Positions 26,079 through 34,440 of a DNA stretch of 64,000 nt are shown piece after piece. The notes under the pieces are model-generated. The model worked only from the letters and a program-made list of their open reading frames with translations. It did not search any database and was not told where the DNA came from. A program made the translations under genes and the position numbers. Position 1 is the first letter of the stretch. Each line of letters starts with the position of its first letter. The stretch comes from Anabaena lutea FACHB-196 (GTDB lineage: Bacteria; Cyanobacteriota; Cyanobacteriia; Cyanobacteriales; Nostocaceae), in assembly GCF_014698305.1 (NCBI RefSeq), contig NZ_JACJST010000027.1:1-64000 (forward strand). The letters run 5' to 3'.

Positions 26079-26297
26079 ATGACTCCTACGATTATGCGTC
26101 AGCTTTGGTCTATAGTTGAAGCTGCCCAAGCAGTGACTCTCTTGCAGCTTGACGATGCTACCTTGGTACAATGGTTAGTCAAACAAACCACAAAGCAAGC
26201 TTCGTTAGATCCAAACGAAACTGACTACCTTTGCGACTACATTCAAGCTAGGTTAAGTCTCATCCGCGATCTTGCGTATGAACGTGAGCAGTCATAA
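26079..26297 (+). CDS. Small conserved cyanobacterial protein
   Basis: A 72-residue, helical, soluble protein (MRQLWSIVEAAQAVTLLQLDD, then LCDYIQARLSLIRDLAYE). It has the look of a conserved cyanobacterial protein of unknown function. The start is ATG at 26079; an internal ATG at 26094 is also possible. It is followed by degenerate tandem repeats. Confidence 0.6.
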   Translation: MTPTIMRQLWSIVEAAQAVTLLQLDDATLVQWLVKQTTKQASLDPNETDYLCDYIQARLSLIRDLAYEREQS

Positions 26298-26308
26298 TCA
26301 TCCTGGGG

Positions 26309-26383
26309 ACGGCGGGATGGAGAGACACGGAGATGAGGAGATGGAGAGACGCTCTGACGCTCTGACGCGGAGACACGGAGAGG
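26309..26383. repeat. Degenerate GGAGA/GACGC tandem repeats
   Basis: Purine-rich units such as ggagacacggagatgagg and two copies of gacgctct occur between the small gene and ribD. A similar array lies at 52650-52690. Confidence 0.7.
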
Positions 26384-26474
26384 GGAAGAATAACCTTCTA
26401 ACTCTTGCCTATTACCTATTCCCTGTCACCAATATGCCTAATGTCCGGCTACCGCCAACACCAATTACCAATGA

Positions 26475-27683
26475 TTACTGACTTCTTTGTGGCAAATAAC
26501 CCTCAACTAAGCAATCGGAACCGACAACGCGCCAACGAACACGTTCTAGGGATAAAGCCTCAGTCATGGTAGTAAAACCTAAATCGCCTACAGGCGTAGG
26601 AGCATTACTACCACCAATGATTTTGGGGGCGATAAAAGCCAGGATTTTTTGTACTGCTCCTTGAGCGATCGCACTTGCTGCTAAAGTACCACCGCATTCC
26701 CACAGCACGCTACAAAAACCTCGCTCGTATAAATGAGTCATTACTAATTCGGGCGTTAGTGATGGAAATTCCACCACTTCAACCCCCTTTTTGAGCAGCA
26801 TTTCTTGAAAATCGCGTGAACTGCCAATTTCAGTCAAAACTAAAGTTGGAGCCTCAGCAACTTCCCATAGATGAGCATTTTCTGGCAAGTTGAGGCTACG
26901 ACTCATCACCACCCGCAGGGGATTATGCCCACCCACCTGATGGCTGGTTAAATAAGGATTATCTTGTCGTACCGTATTTCCACCAACAATTACAGCATCA
27001 CAAGCTGCCCGAAGTTGATGTACTTCACTACGTGCATCTTGATTTGTCACCCAAGTACTATGACCAGAACTAGCAGCAATTTTGCCATCCAAGGTCATGG
27101 CATATTTCAAAATTCCCAAAGGTTGTTTGTAAAGAATGCGATGTATAAAACCTTCATTTAGCTTTTGACAAGCTGCTTCCTCCACCCCTACAACCACTTC
27201 TATTCCCGCTGCACGTAACCGGGCAATCCCCCCTCCAGCTACCAGAGGATTAGGATCAACCATCCCGACTACAACCTTAGACACACCAGCATTTATCAAC
27301 CCTTCCGAACAGGGTGGAGTTCGTCCGTAGTGGTTACAAGGTTCAAGACTGACATAGATTGTAGCTCCACGAGCGCTATCTCCGGCGGCTTTAAGGGCAA
27401 AAACTTCAGCATGAGGTTCCCCAGCACGAGGATGAAACCCTTCTCCTACAATCTCCCCATCTTTGACAACCACCGCCCCCACTAACGGGTTTGGCGAAGT
27501 CCGCCCCAAAGCGCGACGGGCTAGTTCTAAACACCGTTGCATCATCCGGGAGTCAAATTCACTACCTACCATTGCTTTGGCTGGGATATCCACGCTGATG
27601 ACAGATTGTTCTAAAAGTTGATTATCTTGTGTGTTTTTGGGTGAAGATGCATCTGCTGGAGCTACCGCTGGGCAGTTATTCAT
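26475..27683 (-). CDS. ribD: Bifunctional riboflavin deaminase/reductase RibD
   Basis: A 402-residue enzyme for the second and third steps of riboflavin synthesis. The deaminase zinc site is His91-Ala-Glu93 (PHAEVFAL) with Cys116 and Cys125 (PCNHYGRTPPC). The reductase domain starts near residue 185 (LKYAMTLDGKIA). The first ~40 residues are not part of the family core; a start at Met38 or Met47 is possible. It is followed on the same strand (upstream in coordinates) by no obvious partner. Confidence 0.92.
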   Translation of the reverse strand: MNNCPAVAPADASSPKNTQDNQLLEQSVISVDIPAKAMVGSEFDSRMMQRCLELARRALGRTSPNPLVGAVVVKDGEIVGEGFHPRAGEPHAEVFALKAAGDSARGATIYVSLEPCNHYGRTPPCSEGLINAGVSKVVVGMVDPNPLVAGGGIARLRAAGIEVVVGVEEAACQKLNEGFIHRILYKQPLGILKYAMTLDGKIAASSGHSTWVTNQDARSEVHQLRAACDAVIVGGNTVRQDNPYLTSHQVGGHNPLRVVMSRSLNLPENAHLWEVAEAPTLVLTEIGSSRDFQEMLLKKGVEVVEFPSLTPELVMTHLYERGFCSVLWECGGTLAASAIAQGAVQKILAFIAPKIIGGSNAPTPVGDLGFTTMTEALSLERVRWRVVGSDCLVEGYLPQRSQ

Positions 27684-27727
27684 GTTAACTAACTCTTGAA
27701 CATATATATCTAAGTACTCAAATAATC

Positions 27728-28345
27728 TTACGAATTACGAATTAATTTTGTCTGTTGCCACCAGCGATTTAAGGGATAATAAACAACAGGGGCCCACAAG
27801 CTACTCAAAATTGCAGATGCTAAAGCAACACGCTGGTAGTATGTCCAAATGTCTTCCACTTTGCGATCGCCTACCAAAGACAACTGCACAGCGAAAATTG
27901 TATCTGCCAGCACCGCCATCCCAAAGACAATTAAAGCAATAGAAATAAAGTCTTCTTGAATAAAACGCTGCTTCTGAATTAGACCAGTGAGCATCCCTAC
28001 TATCCCCAAACTTATAGCATGAGAAGGGTGAGGCGATGTCATCGCATCTTGTAGTAAACCAATCACTACACCTGCCAAGGCACCAACAAATAGCGATCGC
28101 TTCACACTCCACGCCACCACCCAAATTAGTACCCAGTTAGGGCCAATACCCAATAATTCCATCCCTGGTAAACGGGTTGGTAACAACATTAGACATAACA
28201 GCACAGAGCTAGATGTGACTGCCCAATCGAGCAATTGACGCACCCAAGGATACCAATGCCTCAATTCTGGGATCAAGGATGTGGATTTTCGGTCTGGCGA
28301 TGGTGCTGTTCTTTGTCTATTGCCAGGAAATCCAGGAATTTTCAT
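27728..28345 (-). CDS. mreD: Rod-shape protein MreD
   Basis: A 205-residue membrane protein with about five hydrophobic helices (VLLCLMLLPT, VLIWVVAWSV, LFVGALAGVVIGLL, GIVGMLTGLI, ALIVFGMAVLADTIF). It links the inner-wall elongation machinery in the membrane. Its place directly after mreC and mreB on the same strand (23-base gap) makes the assignment firm despite low motif content. The N-terminal ~30 residues are polar. Confidence 0.88.
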   Translation of the reverse strand: MKIPGFPGNRQRTAPSPDRKSTSLIPELRHWYPWVRQLLDWAVTSSSVLLCLMLLPTRLPGMELLGIGPNWVLIWVVAWSVKRSLFVGALAGVVIGLLQDAMTSPHPSHAISLGIVGMLTGLIQKQRFIQEDFISIALIVFGMAVLADTIFAVQLSLVGDRKVEDIWTYYQRVALASAILSSLWAPVVYYPLNRWWQQTKLIRNS

Positions 28346-28368
28346 GGTTTTGCCAAATTGTCAACTAT

Positions 28369-29178
28369 TTAATTAGACTCTTGTGACTGTTGATTTGTCA
28401 CATTGGGTTTTTCCGGATCTGTGTTTTCTGGTTTAGGATATACCGTTACCCAATCTAAATATCGAATTGGCGGGAAAAGCTCAACTTTCGCCACTGAAGC
28501 TGGGAGTTTCTTTAAATCCAGAGACTTAACTCGTCCTACCGATAAGCCAGCAGGGAATTTCTGACTATAAGTAGAAGTAGAAATCAAATCACCAACTTTA
28601 ACATTAGGAACTTTTTCGTAAAACTCTAGCACTCCTTCGGCAGAAGAATCACCACGCAAAACTCCCTTGGCCGCTGTGCGGCTGATAGTAACACCTACTT
28701 GACTCTTCAGATCGCTAACTAACAACACACGGCTAGTATTGGGAGTGACACTTTCTACCAAACCCACTAATCCACCATCGGCTTTAACAATAAAACCTTC
28801 TTGAATACCTGCATTTTTACCCCGGTTGAGAGTCACTTGTTGCCACCAGTGATCAGCACTGCGTCCCACTACCCTCGCTAGAACTGGTTTGGCTGAACCC
28901 TGATCTTTCTCTGCGTAACCTAATAAACTTTGGAGTTTTTGATTTTGACTTTCCAGATCAACTATACGTGTTTGTAACTCCATAAACCGAGCGTCACGGA
29001 TACGTTCTTCAGGACTTATTCCTGGTTGTAATATCTGTAATGGACGGGTAATACCTTGATATATCTCCAGCAGTATTGTTCCTTGAGTCTGTCGCAGTGT
29101 CCAAGCACTACCAACTACTACGGCTAACAAACCTATTTGTAAACCCTTATGTTCCCACCAACGGCGTGCAGTAAACAT
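28369..29178 (-). CDS. mreC: Rod-shape protein MreC
   Basis: A 269-residue bitopic protein: a membrane segment at about 15-32, a coiled coil (about 60-90, RDARFMELQTRIVDLESQNQK) and the MreC beta domain with ARVVGRSADHWWQQVTLNRG and the typical late block FPAGLSVGRV. It scaffolds the elongasome in the periplasm. Second gene of mreB-mreC-mreD. Confidence 0.92.
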   Translation of the reverse strand: MFTARRWWEHKGLQIGLLAVVVGSAWTLRQTQGTILLEIYQGITRPLQILQPGISPEERIRDARFMELQTRIVDLESQNQKLQSLLGYAEKDQGSAKPVLARVVGRSADHWWQQVTLNRGKNAGIQEGFIVKADGGLVGLVESVTPNTSRVLLVSDLKSQVGVTISRTAAKGVLRGDSSAEGVLEFYEKVPNVKVGDLISTSTYSQKFPAGLSVGRVKSLDLKKLPASVAKVELFPPIRYLDWVTVYPKPENTDPEKPNVTNQQSQESN

Positions 29179-29265
29179 TTATACCTGTATATATTCTATA
29201 AACTATTCAGGATATTGGATTCTATAATTCACATATACAGAATCCAGTATCAATCTACTTTTTTG

Positions 29266-30309
29266 CTACATATTGCGAGAACGGCCGCTAAATACCCGTT
29301 CTAGTTGCTTGAAGTTTTCTAACACACGACCAGTCCCCAAGACAACACAACTTAAGGGATCGGCAGCAATATGGGTAACAATACCTGTCTCATGACTAAT
29401 CAGCGTATCTAAGCCTTTGAGTAATGCACCACCGCCTGCCAACATAATTCCCCGATCAATGATATCCGCCGCTAGTTCTGGGGGTGTGCGTTCCAGTGTC
29501 CGCTTGACTGCTTCTATGATCACTGATAACGGTTCCAACATACTTTCCCGAATTTCCGGGCCTTTAATGGTAACAGTTCTAGGTAATCCAGAAAGCAAAT
29601 GCAAACCTCGGACTTCCATCATAGCATCGCCATCATCATTGGTTGGATAGGCAGAGCCAATCCGAATTTTGATATCTTCAGCTGTTCGTTCACCAATGAC
29701 TAAGTTATGCACTTTCTTCATGTAGTGAATAATTGCTTCAGTCAACTCATCTCCCGCGATTCGGACTGATTCGCTAATTACTGTACCCTGAAGACTCAGC
29801 ACCGCTACTTCTGTTGTGCCACCACCAATATCAATGATCATGTTACCAGTGGGTTCAGCAACCGGTAGTCCTGCGCCAATCGCTGCTGCTACTGGCTCAT
29901 CAATCAAATATACTTCCCTTGCCCCAGCTTGAGTAGCCGCATCCATTACAGCCCGTCTTTCAACTCCTGTTACCCCGCTGGGAATACCAATAACAATCCG
30001 AGGTAAAATCAGGGATCTGCCCTCATTTACTCGCTGGATAAAGCTTTTCAGCATTAATTCAGCGGTATCGAAATCAGCAATGACACCATCACGCAGGGGA
30101 CGAACGGCAATTACATTACCTGGTGTCCGACCCAGCATTTTTTTGGCATCTTCTCCAACTGCCAGCGCTATCTTTTCATTTTTATCAATGGCTACTACTG
30201 AAGGTTCTTGGAGTACAATTCCTTTACCTGATACATAAACTAGGGTGTTGGCTGTACCGAGGTCGATACCCATATCCCATGATGAGCGAAAGTTCCTGAA
30301 AAGACCCAC
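29266..30309 (-). CDS. mreB: Rod-shape actin homologue MreB
   Basis: A 347-residue actin-like ATPase with the phosphate-1 motif MGIDLGTANTLVY, IDEPVAAAIGAGLP, phosphate-2 IDIGGGTTEVAV and adenosine motif GIMLAGGGALLKG. It directs cell-wall elongation and cell shape. First gene of the mre operon; full length. Confidence 0.96.
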   Translation of the reverse strand: MGLFRNFRSSWDMGIDLGTANTLVYVSGKGIVLQEPSVVAIDKNEKIALAVGEDAKKMLGRTPGNVIAVRPLRDGVIADFDTAELMLKSFIQRVNEGRSLILPRIVIGIPSGVTGVERRAVMDAATQAGAREVYLIDEPVAAAIGAGLPVAEPTGNMIIDIGGGTTEVAVLSLQGTVISESVRIAGDELTEAIIHYMKKVHNLVIGERTAEDIKIRIGSAYPTNDDGDAMMEVRGLHLLSGLPRTVTIKGPEIRESMLEPLSVIIEAVKRTLERTPPELAADIIDRGIMLAGGGALLKGLDTLISHETGIVTHIAADPLSCVVLGTGRVLENFKQLERVFSGRSRNM

Positions 30310-30643
30310 GCGTCTCTAAGCCCCCTATTTGCGCTACTTATGACTATAATGTCAGAGTTAATTGTGATGGATTCTATTATGTTTTTTCGCCTGACTCCAG
30401 TCAAACAGACTATTCTTTCCATAACTTTTGTCAATCTTGATGGAAGTTTCAGGTCTTTTATTTTCTCTATTCCCAAGTCACTCAGTATAACCGTATAATT
30501 TTGGCAATGATGCCAAGTAATTTTTGAATCATTGTGTGGAATTAATGATATTGCTAATTACTTAACATATTTTAAATATTTTTACAATTAGATATTATAT
30601 TATTCACAATAATATAGTACTTTTATACTAAAAGGTAAAACCT
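30310..30643. other. Divergent promoter region mreB/ssb
   Basis: No gene. The half near ssb is very AT-rich with box-like sequences (ATATAGTACTTTTATACT) about 25-45 bases before the ssb start; I cannot assign a definite promoter. Confidence 0.45.
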
Positions 30644-31006
30644 ATGAGCATTAATGTTGTCACTCTTGTAGGTCGTGTAGGCGGCGACCCGGACATAAAA
30701 TATTTTGAGTCTGGAACAGTTAAGTGCCGATTAACCCTAGCAGTCAATCGGCGATCGCGTAACAACGATAAGCCAGACTGGTTTAATCTGGAACTTTGGG
30801 GAAAAACCGCCGAAGTCGCCGGGAACTATGTACGTAAAGGCAGTCTGATCGGGGTTAAAGGTTCCTTGAAATTTGATTCCTGGAGCGATCGCCAAACCGG
30901 AGTCAACCGTTCTAGTCCAGTTATTCATGTAGAACAACTAGAGTTACTAGGTTCTAAACGTGACGGAGAAGGCGGTATGGCTGATATGTCTCCAGATAAT
31001 TTCTAA
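30644..31006 (+). CDS. ssb: Single-stranded DNA-binding protein, short form
   Basis: A 120-residue OB-fold protein: NVVTLVGRVGGDPDIKYF, CRLTLAVNRRS and PDWFNLELWGKTAEVAGNYV match bacterial SSB. It stops soon after the OB fold with MSPDNF; the long Gly/Gln linker and full acidic tip (DDDIPF) of housekeeping SSBs are missing, leaving only a short Asp-Asn-Phe end. This short form occurs in Nostocales along with longer paralogues. It may not recruit partners like the usual SSB (inference). Confidence 0.9.
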   Translation: MSINVVTLVGRVGGDPDIKYFESGTVKCRLTLAVNRRSRNNDKPDWFNLELWGKTAEVAGNYVRKGSLIGVKGSLKFDSWSDRQTGVNRSSPVIHVEQLELLGSKRDGEGGMADMSPDNF

Positions 31007-31010
31007 TGTA

Positions 31011-31148
31011 GTCAGGAGTCAGGAGTCAGGAGTCAGGAGGAAGAATAGAAGAAAATCAGAATCATCTATAACCTTCCAAATGACCAATGACCAATGACCA
31101 ATGACCAATGACCAATAACCAATAACCAATAACCAATGACCAATGACT
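31011..31148. repeat. Two heptamer arrays: GTCAGGA and CCAATGA
   Basis: About four GTCAGGA units at 31011-31038 and about nine CCAATGA/CCAATAA units at 31079-31148. They fill the space between the convergent ssb and SIMPL genes. STRR-type repeats. Confidence 0.85.
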
Positions 31149-31890
31149 AATAACTAATTTGCAGCGTTACTGATGCTTGTACTTCTTGTTCACCAGCAAC
31201 TATGGGGGTAGAAGCATCTGCATTAGCTAACTTAGCTTCAGTCCGGTAAAGCATGGGTGGAGGTGGCGCACTTGCACCATTAACTTGAATACCGACTATT
31301 TCTTTTTGTTGTAATCCCAAGCTGCTGAAAACAGCTTCAGCTTGCTGTTGAGCATCCTGAGTAGCTTTTTTCAGTGCTTGTTTTTGGGCATTGGCGATCG
31401 CATCATCACTAGCCACAAAACTCACACCGCTAATTTGTGTCGCTCCAGTTTTTACAGCTTCGTCTAACAACGTACCAGCTTGATCAACGGGAATACGAAA
31501 ACTCACCGTATTGGTGGCAGCATAACCCGTAATTTTTTGTACGTTATTAGTGTAGCTATATACTGGGTTTAGGCGAACACCTGTAGTTTCTAATTTTTCT
31601 ACGTTGCGGCTTTTCAGCAGATTGACTACAGCTGATGACCTGCGGGCTGCTTCTTTTTGTACCTCCTGGGCTGTTTTACCTTGAACCTCTACACCTAAAT
31701 TCACTTGCGACAAGGTGGTAGGAATTGTTTCCACCCCACGACCACTCACCGTCAAAGTGCGCCAGAGTTTTTCTTTTTCTTGTGCCGATGCAGGTAATGT
31801 AAAAATCATAAATAACAGTAAGCTCAAAGACAGTCTTTTCCAAAACTCACCCTGCTGAAAACCAGAACTGGATAAAGTAGCTCTATGCAT
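31147..31890 (-). CDS. SIMPL (DUF541) domain periplasmic protein
   Basis: A 247-residue protein with a signal peptide (LSLSLLLFMIFTLPASAQE). The mature part TLTVSGRGVETIPTTLSQVNL, GVRLNPVYSY and GYAATNTVSFRIPVDQ matches the SIMPL/DUF541 family (BP26-like outer-membrane or periplasmic proteins). These may form oligomeric channels or help against oxidative stress; function here unknown. Its stop lies in the CCAATGA repeat array. Confidence 0.88.
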   Translation of the reverse strand: MHRATLSSSGFQQGEFWKRLSLSLLLFMIFTLPASAQEKEKLWRTLTVSGRGVETIPTTLSQVNLGVEVQGKTAQEVQKEAARRSSAVVNLLKSRNVEKLETTGVRLNPVYSYTNNVQKITGYAATNTVSFRIPVDQAGTLLDEAVKTGATQISGVSFVASDDAIANAQKQALKKATQDAQQQAEAVFSSLGLQQKEIVGIQVNGASAPPPPMLYRTEAKLANADASTPIVAGEQEVQASVTLQISY

Positions 31891-32086
31891 TAGATGTACA
31901 CTCCTCGAAAATTTATATCGCTTTTCCAGCTTTTAGGGAACTTTCACACTTGATATGTTCACAACCAAAATCCAGATGTTAATTGCATTTGGATGTTTAT
32001 ACTTTGACATTGCCGCAATCAAAAAGTTGCTTGGTTACATTTTTGGCAACTGAAAAAATCCCACTAAAATTTGTGCAGGTTTGATT

Positions 32087-32266
32087 ATGGCTGATTGGCT
32101 GCTAAAAACAGAACCAGAAAATTATTCTTACTTTGATTTAGAACCAGACTGTAGTACAGTATGGGATGGAGTCAACAATTTGATCAGACTTCCAAGACTT
32201 TCTGTCGTCCCTGTCTCAAATTTCCATTGGCAGCACTTAAGGAATTTGGCAAAAAACATAAATTAA
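32087..32266 (+). pseudogene. EVE-domain gene with internal deletion
   Basis: The start MADWLLKTEPENYSYFDLE, then TVWDGVNN, is the classical start of EVE-domain (PUA-like) proteins of ~150 residues, while the end LIRLPRLSVVPVSNFHWQHL resembles the C-terminus of the same family. About 90 residues between the two are missing, and the join is in frame. The 59-residue product lacks most of the modified-base-binding pocket, so it is probably non-functional. Confidence 0.75.
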
Positions 32267-32513
32267 TTTATACCTAGATTATAAAATCTACAGCAGATTG
32301 GCGCAAATAAACCTAACTATTTAACGAAAGATTAACGAGGCTCAAATCTTTTTCTCTCATGTATGGCAGCCACATACCTACGAAAAATATTCACGTCTGC
32401 CTACTTAATATCTAAAAAAATGATGGTTACTGTAAGTAGCAGGTATATGTCTAGGACTATGACATGGTTTCGATAACAAGGTAAAAATAAAGAGAAGGAT
32501 ATTCACAGAACCA

Positions 32514-33944
32514 ATGCAGTTTTTCAATGCAATTAATTTGACTGTTCCCCTGTTGGCAAGTGCCACAGAAACCGTAGACAGTTCGATGGTAATAGCCTCT
32601 GTGCTACTGAGTTTAGTGGTAATTTACTTCGCCAGCAAAGTGGGAGGGGAATTATCAAACAGAGTCGGTTTACCCCCTGTATTAGGTGAACTTGTTGGTG
32701 GTGTAATCATCGGTATCTCTGTACTCCATCTGTTAGTATTTCCTGAAGGTGGTACAGACAGTTCTAATTCTTTAATCATGACTTTCCTGCAAATCACTGC
32801 TGGTTTAAGTCCAGAAGCCACACCGCAGGTGTTTGCCGCACAGTCAGAAGTCGTTTCTGTTTTAGCAGAACTGGGTGTGATTATCCTGCTATTTGAAATT
32901 GGCTTGGAGTCCAATTTAAAAGACTTAATGGATGTCGGTATCCAAGCTGTCGTTGTCGCAGTGGTAGGGGTAGCAGTACCCTTCGCAGCCGGAACTGTAG
33001 GGTTAATGGCTTTGTTTGGTATCAGCCCTATACCGGCGATTTTTGCTGGGGCGGCTTTGACTGCTACTAGTATTGGTATTACTTCCAAAGTCCTCTCAGA
33101 ACTAGGACGGTTGAATTCTAAAGAAGGGCAGATTATTCTAGGTGCGGCTGTAATAGATGACGTACTAGGAATTATCGTCCTGGCTGTAGTTGCCAGTTTA
33201 GCGAAAGATGGCGCAGTAGATGTGGGTAATGTCATCTATTTAATTACCAGCGCTACTGGTTTTCTCGTCGGTGCGATTGTTTTAGGTAATGTTTTCAATA
33301 AGACCTTCGTGGCGATCGCAGACAAACTCAAAACACGCGGTGAATTGGTCATACCCGCCTTCATTTTCGCCTTTGTTATGGCCTATTTTGCCGCCATTAT
33401 CCACTTGGAAGCAATTCTCGGCGCTTTCGCAGCAGGTTTAGTTCTAGAAGAAACAGACAAACGCAAAGAACTGCAAAAGCAAGTTATTCCCATCGCTGAT
33501 ATGCTAGTGCCGATCTTCTTCGTCACTGTTGGGGCAAAAACTGATTTTGGAGTATTAAACCCAGCAATCCCCAGCAATCGGGAAGGTTTAATTATGGCAA
33601 CTTTCCTGATTACAGTCGCCATAATCGGTAAAGTAATCACAGGTTTAGCCGTGTTTGGACAACCTAACATCAATCGTTTGGCTATTGGTGTAGGAATGAT
33701 TCCTAGAGGTGAGGTTGGCTTAGTGTTTGCTGGTGTGGGGGCTGCTAGTGGTGTTCTCTCAAAACCACTAGGAGCAGCAATTATTATGATGGTAATTCTC
33801 ACCACTTTTTTAGCTCCCCCTCTGTTAAGATTCGTATTTCCTGAATCAACAACCGCAGCTACTTTAGACGGTTCAGATGATACATCATTAGCAGTAGCAG
33901 CAGCCACTCATGCTGGAGCGTTGGAAGATTCCTCAGATTCATAG
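32514..33944 (+). CDS. CPA2-type cation/proton antiporter
   Basis: A 476-residue membrane protein with about 12 hydrophobic helices. GLPPVLGELVGGVIIGISVL, LFEIGLESNLKDLMDVG, GAAVIDDVLGIIVLAVVAS (the paired Asp of the exchange site) and GMIPRGEVGLVFAGVG identify a NapA/KefB-like Na+(K+)/H+ antiporter. There is no C-terminal TrkA-N domain. Stands alone; probably in pH or salt homeostasis. Confidence 0.9.
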   Translation: MQFFNAINLTVPLLASATETVDSSMVIASVLLSLVVIYFASKVGGELSNRVGLPPVLGELVGGVIIGISVLHLLVFPEGGTDSSNSLIMTFLQITAGLSPEATPQVFAAQSEVVSVLAELGVIILLFEIGLESNLKDLMDVGIQAVVVAVVGVAVPFAAGTVGLMALFGISPIPAIFAGAALTATSIGITSKVLSELGRLNSKEGQIILGAAVIDDVLGIIVLAVVASLAKDGAVDVGNVIYLITSATGFLVGAIVLGNVFNKTFVAIADKLKTRGELVIPAFIFAFVMAYFAAIIHLEAILGAFAAGLVLEETDKRKELQKQVIPIADMLVPIFFVTVGAKTDFGVLNPAIPSNREGLIMATFLITVAIIGKVITGLAVFGQPNINRLAIGVGMIPRGEVGLVFAGVGAASGVLSKPLGAAIIMMVILTTFLAPPLLRFVFPESTTAATLDGSDDTSLAVAAATHAGALEDSSDS

Positions 33945-34440
33945 GAGAGTCTGAATAAGTAGTCGGTTTCTGAGTTGTACTTGTCCATAGTTGATTATGG
34001 ACAAGTATATTTTGGCTTATATAAAGCTTATTTTCCTACTGCCTTCAGCAAAAGTGCTGTAATAGTTAACGGAAACTTATCTTTCTCAATCGCCGTCTCC
34101 TGTGATAATCAATTTTCAGTTGTTTTTGATTCTGACTAGGATGTTGACAAAATTAAAGAATTCAAAATTTAAAATAGCCTAACGGCAAGGCTTGCACCTA
34201 CAAATGTGCCTACAAAATTTTAAAACCTGAGGAGTAAGACTTTTGATGAATTTTAAAGTTTGACTGATTGTTCATTATTGATTTTGTCTTTGTCTTAGTG
34301 CCAGAATCGCAGTTTAAAAACAAATTTTATTGGCTATTTATTATCTTTTTAAAAGAATTTAGGATTGTTATAGTTAGAAATTGTCATCGTGAATCCAAAA
34401 TTCATTAGATATCTGGAAATGTAAATCAGGAGCAATAACT
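33945..34440. other. Intergenic region upstream of first amidase
   Basis: AT-rich. Holds a fragment of an interspersed repeat (cctaacggcaaggcttgcac, 34178-34199) related to ones near 47525 and 48242. A ribosome-binding site TCAGGAG precedes the TTG start at 34441. No gene seen. Confidence 0.45.

Noticed and set aside
31081-31148. Possible CRISPR-like array
   Set aside because: The units are seven bases in direct tandem with no spacers, so it is an STRR array, not CRISPR.
32624-33235. 203-codon minus-strand frame inside the antiporter gene
   Set aside because: Low-complexity Thr/Pro/Ala/Ile-rich reading opposite a membrane protein; a typical antisense artefact.
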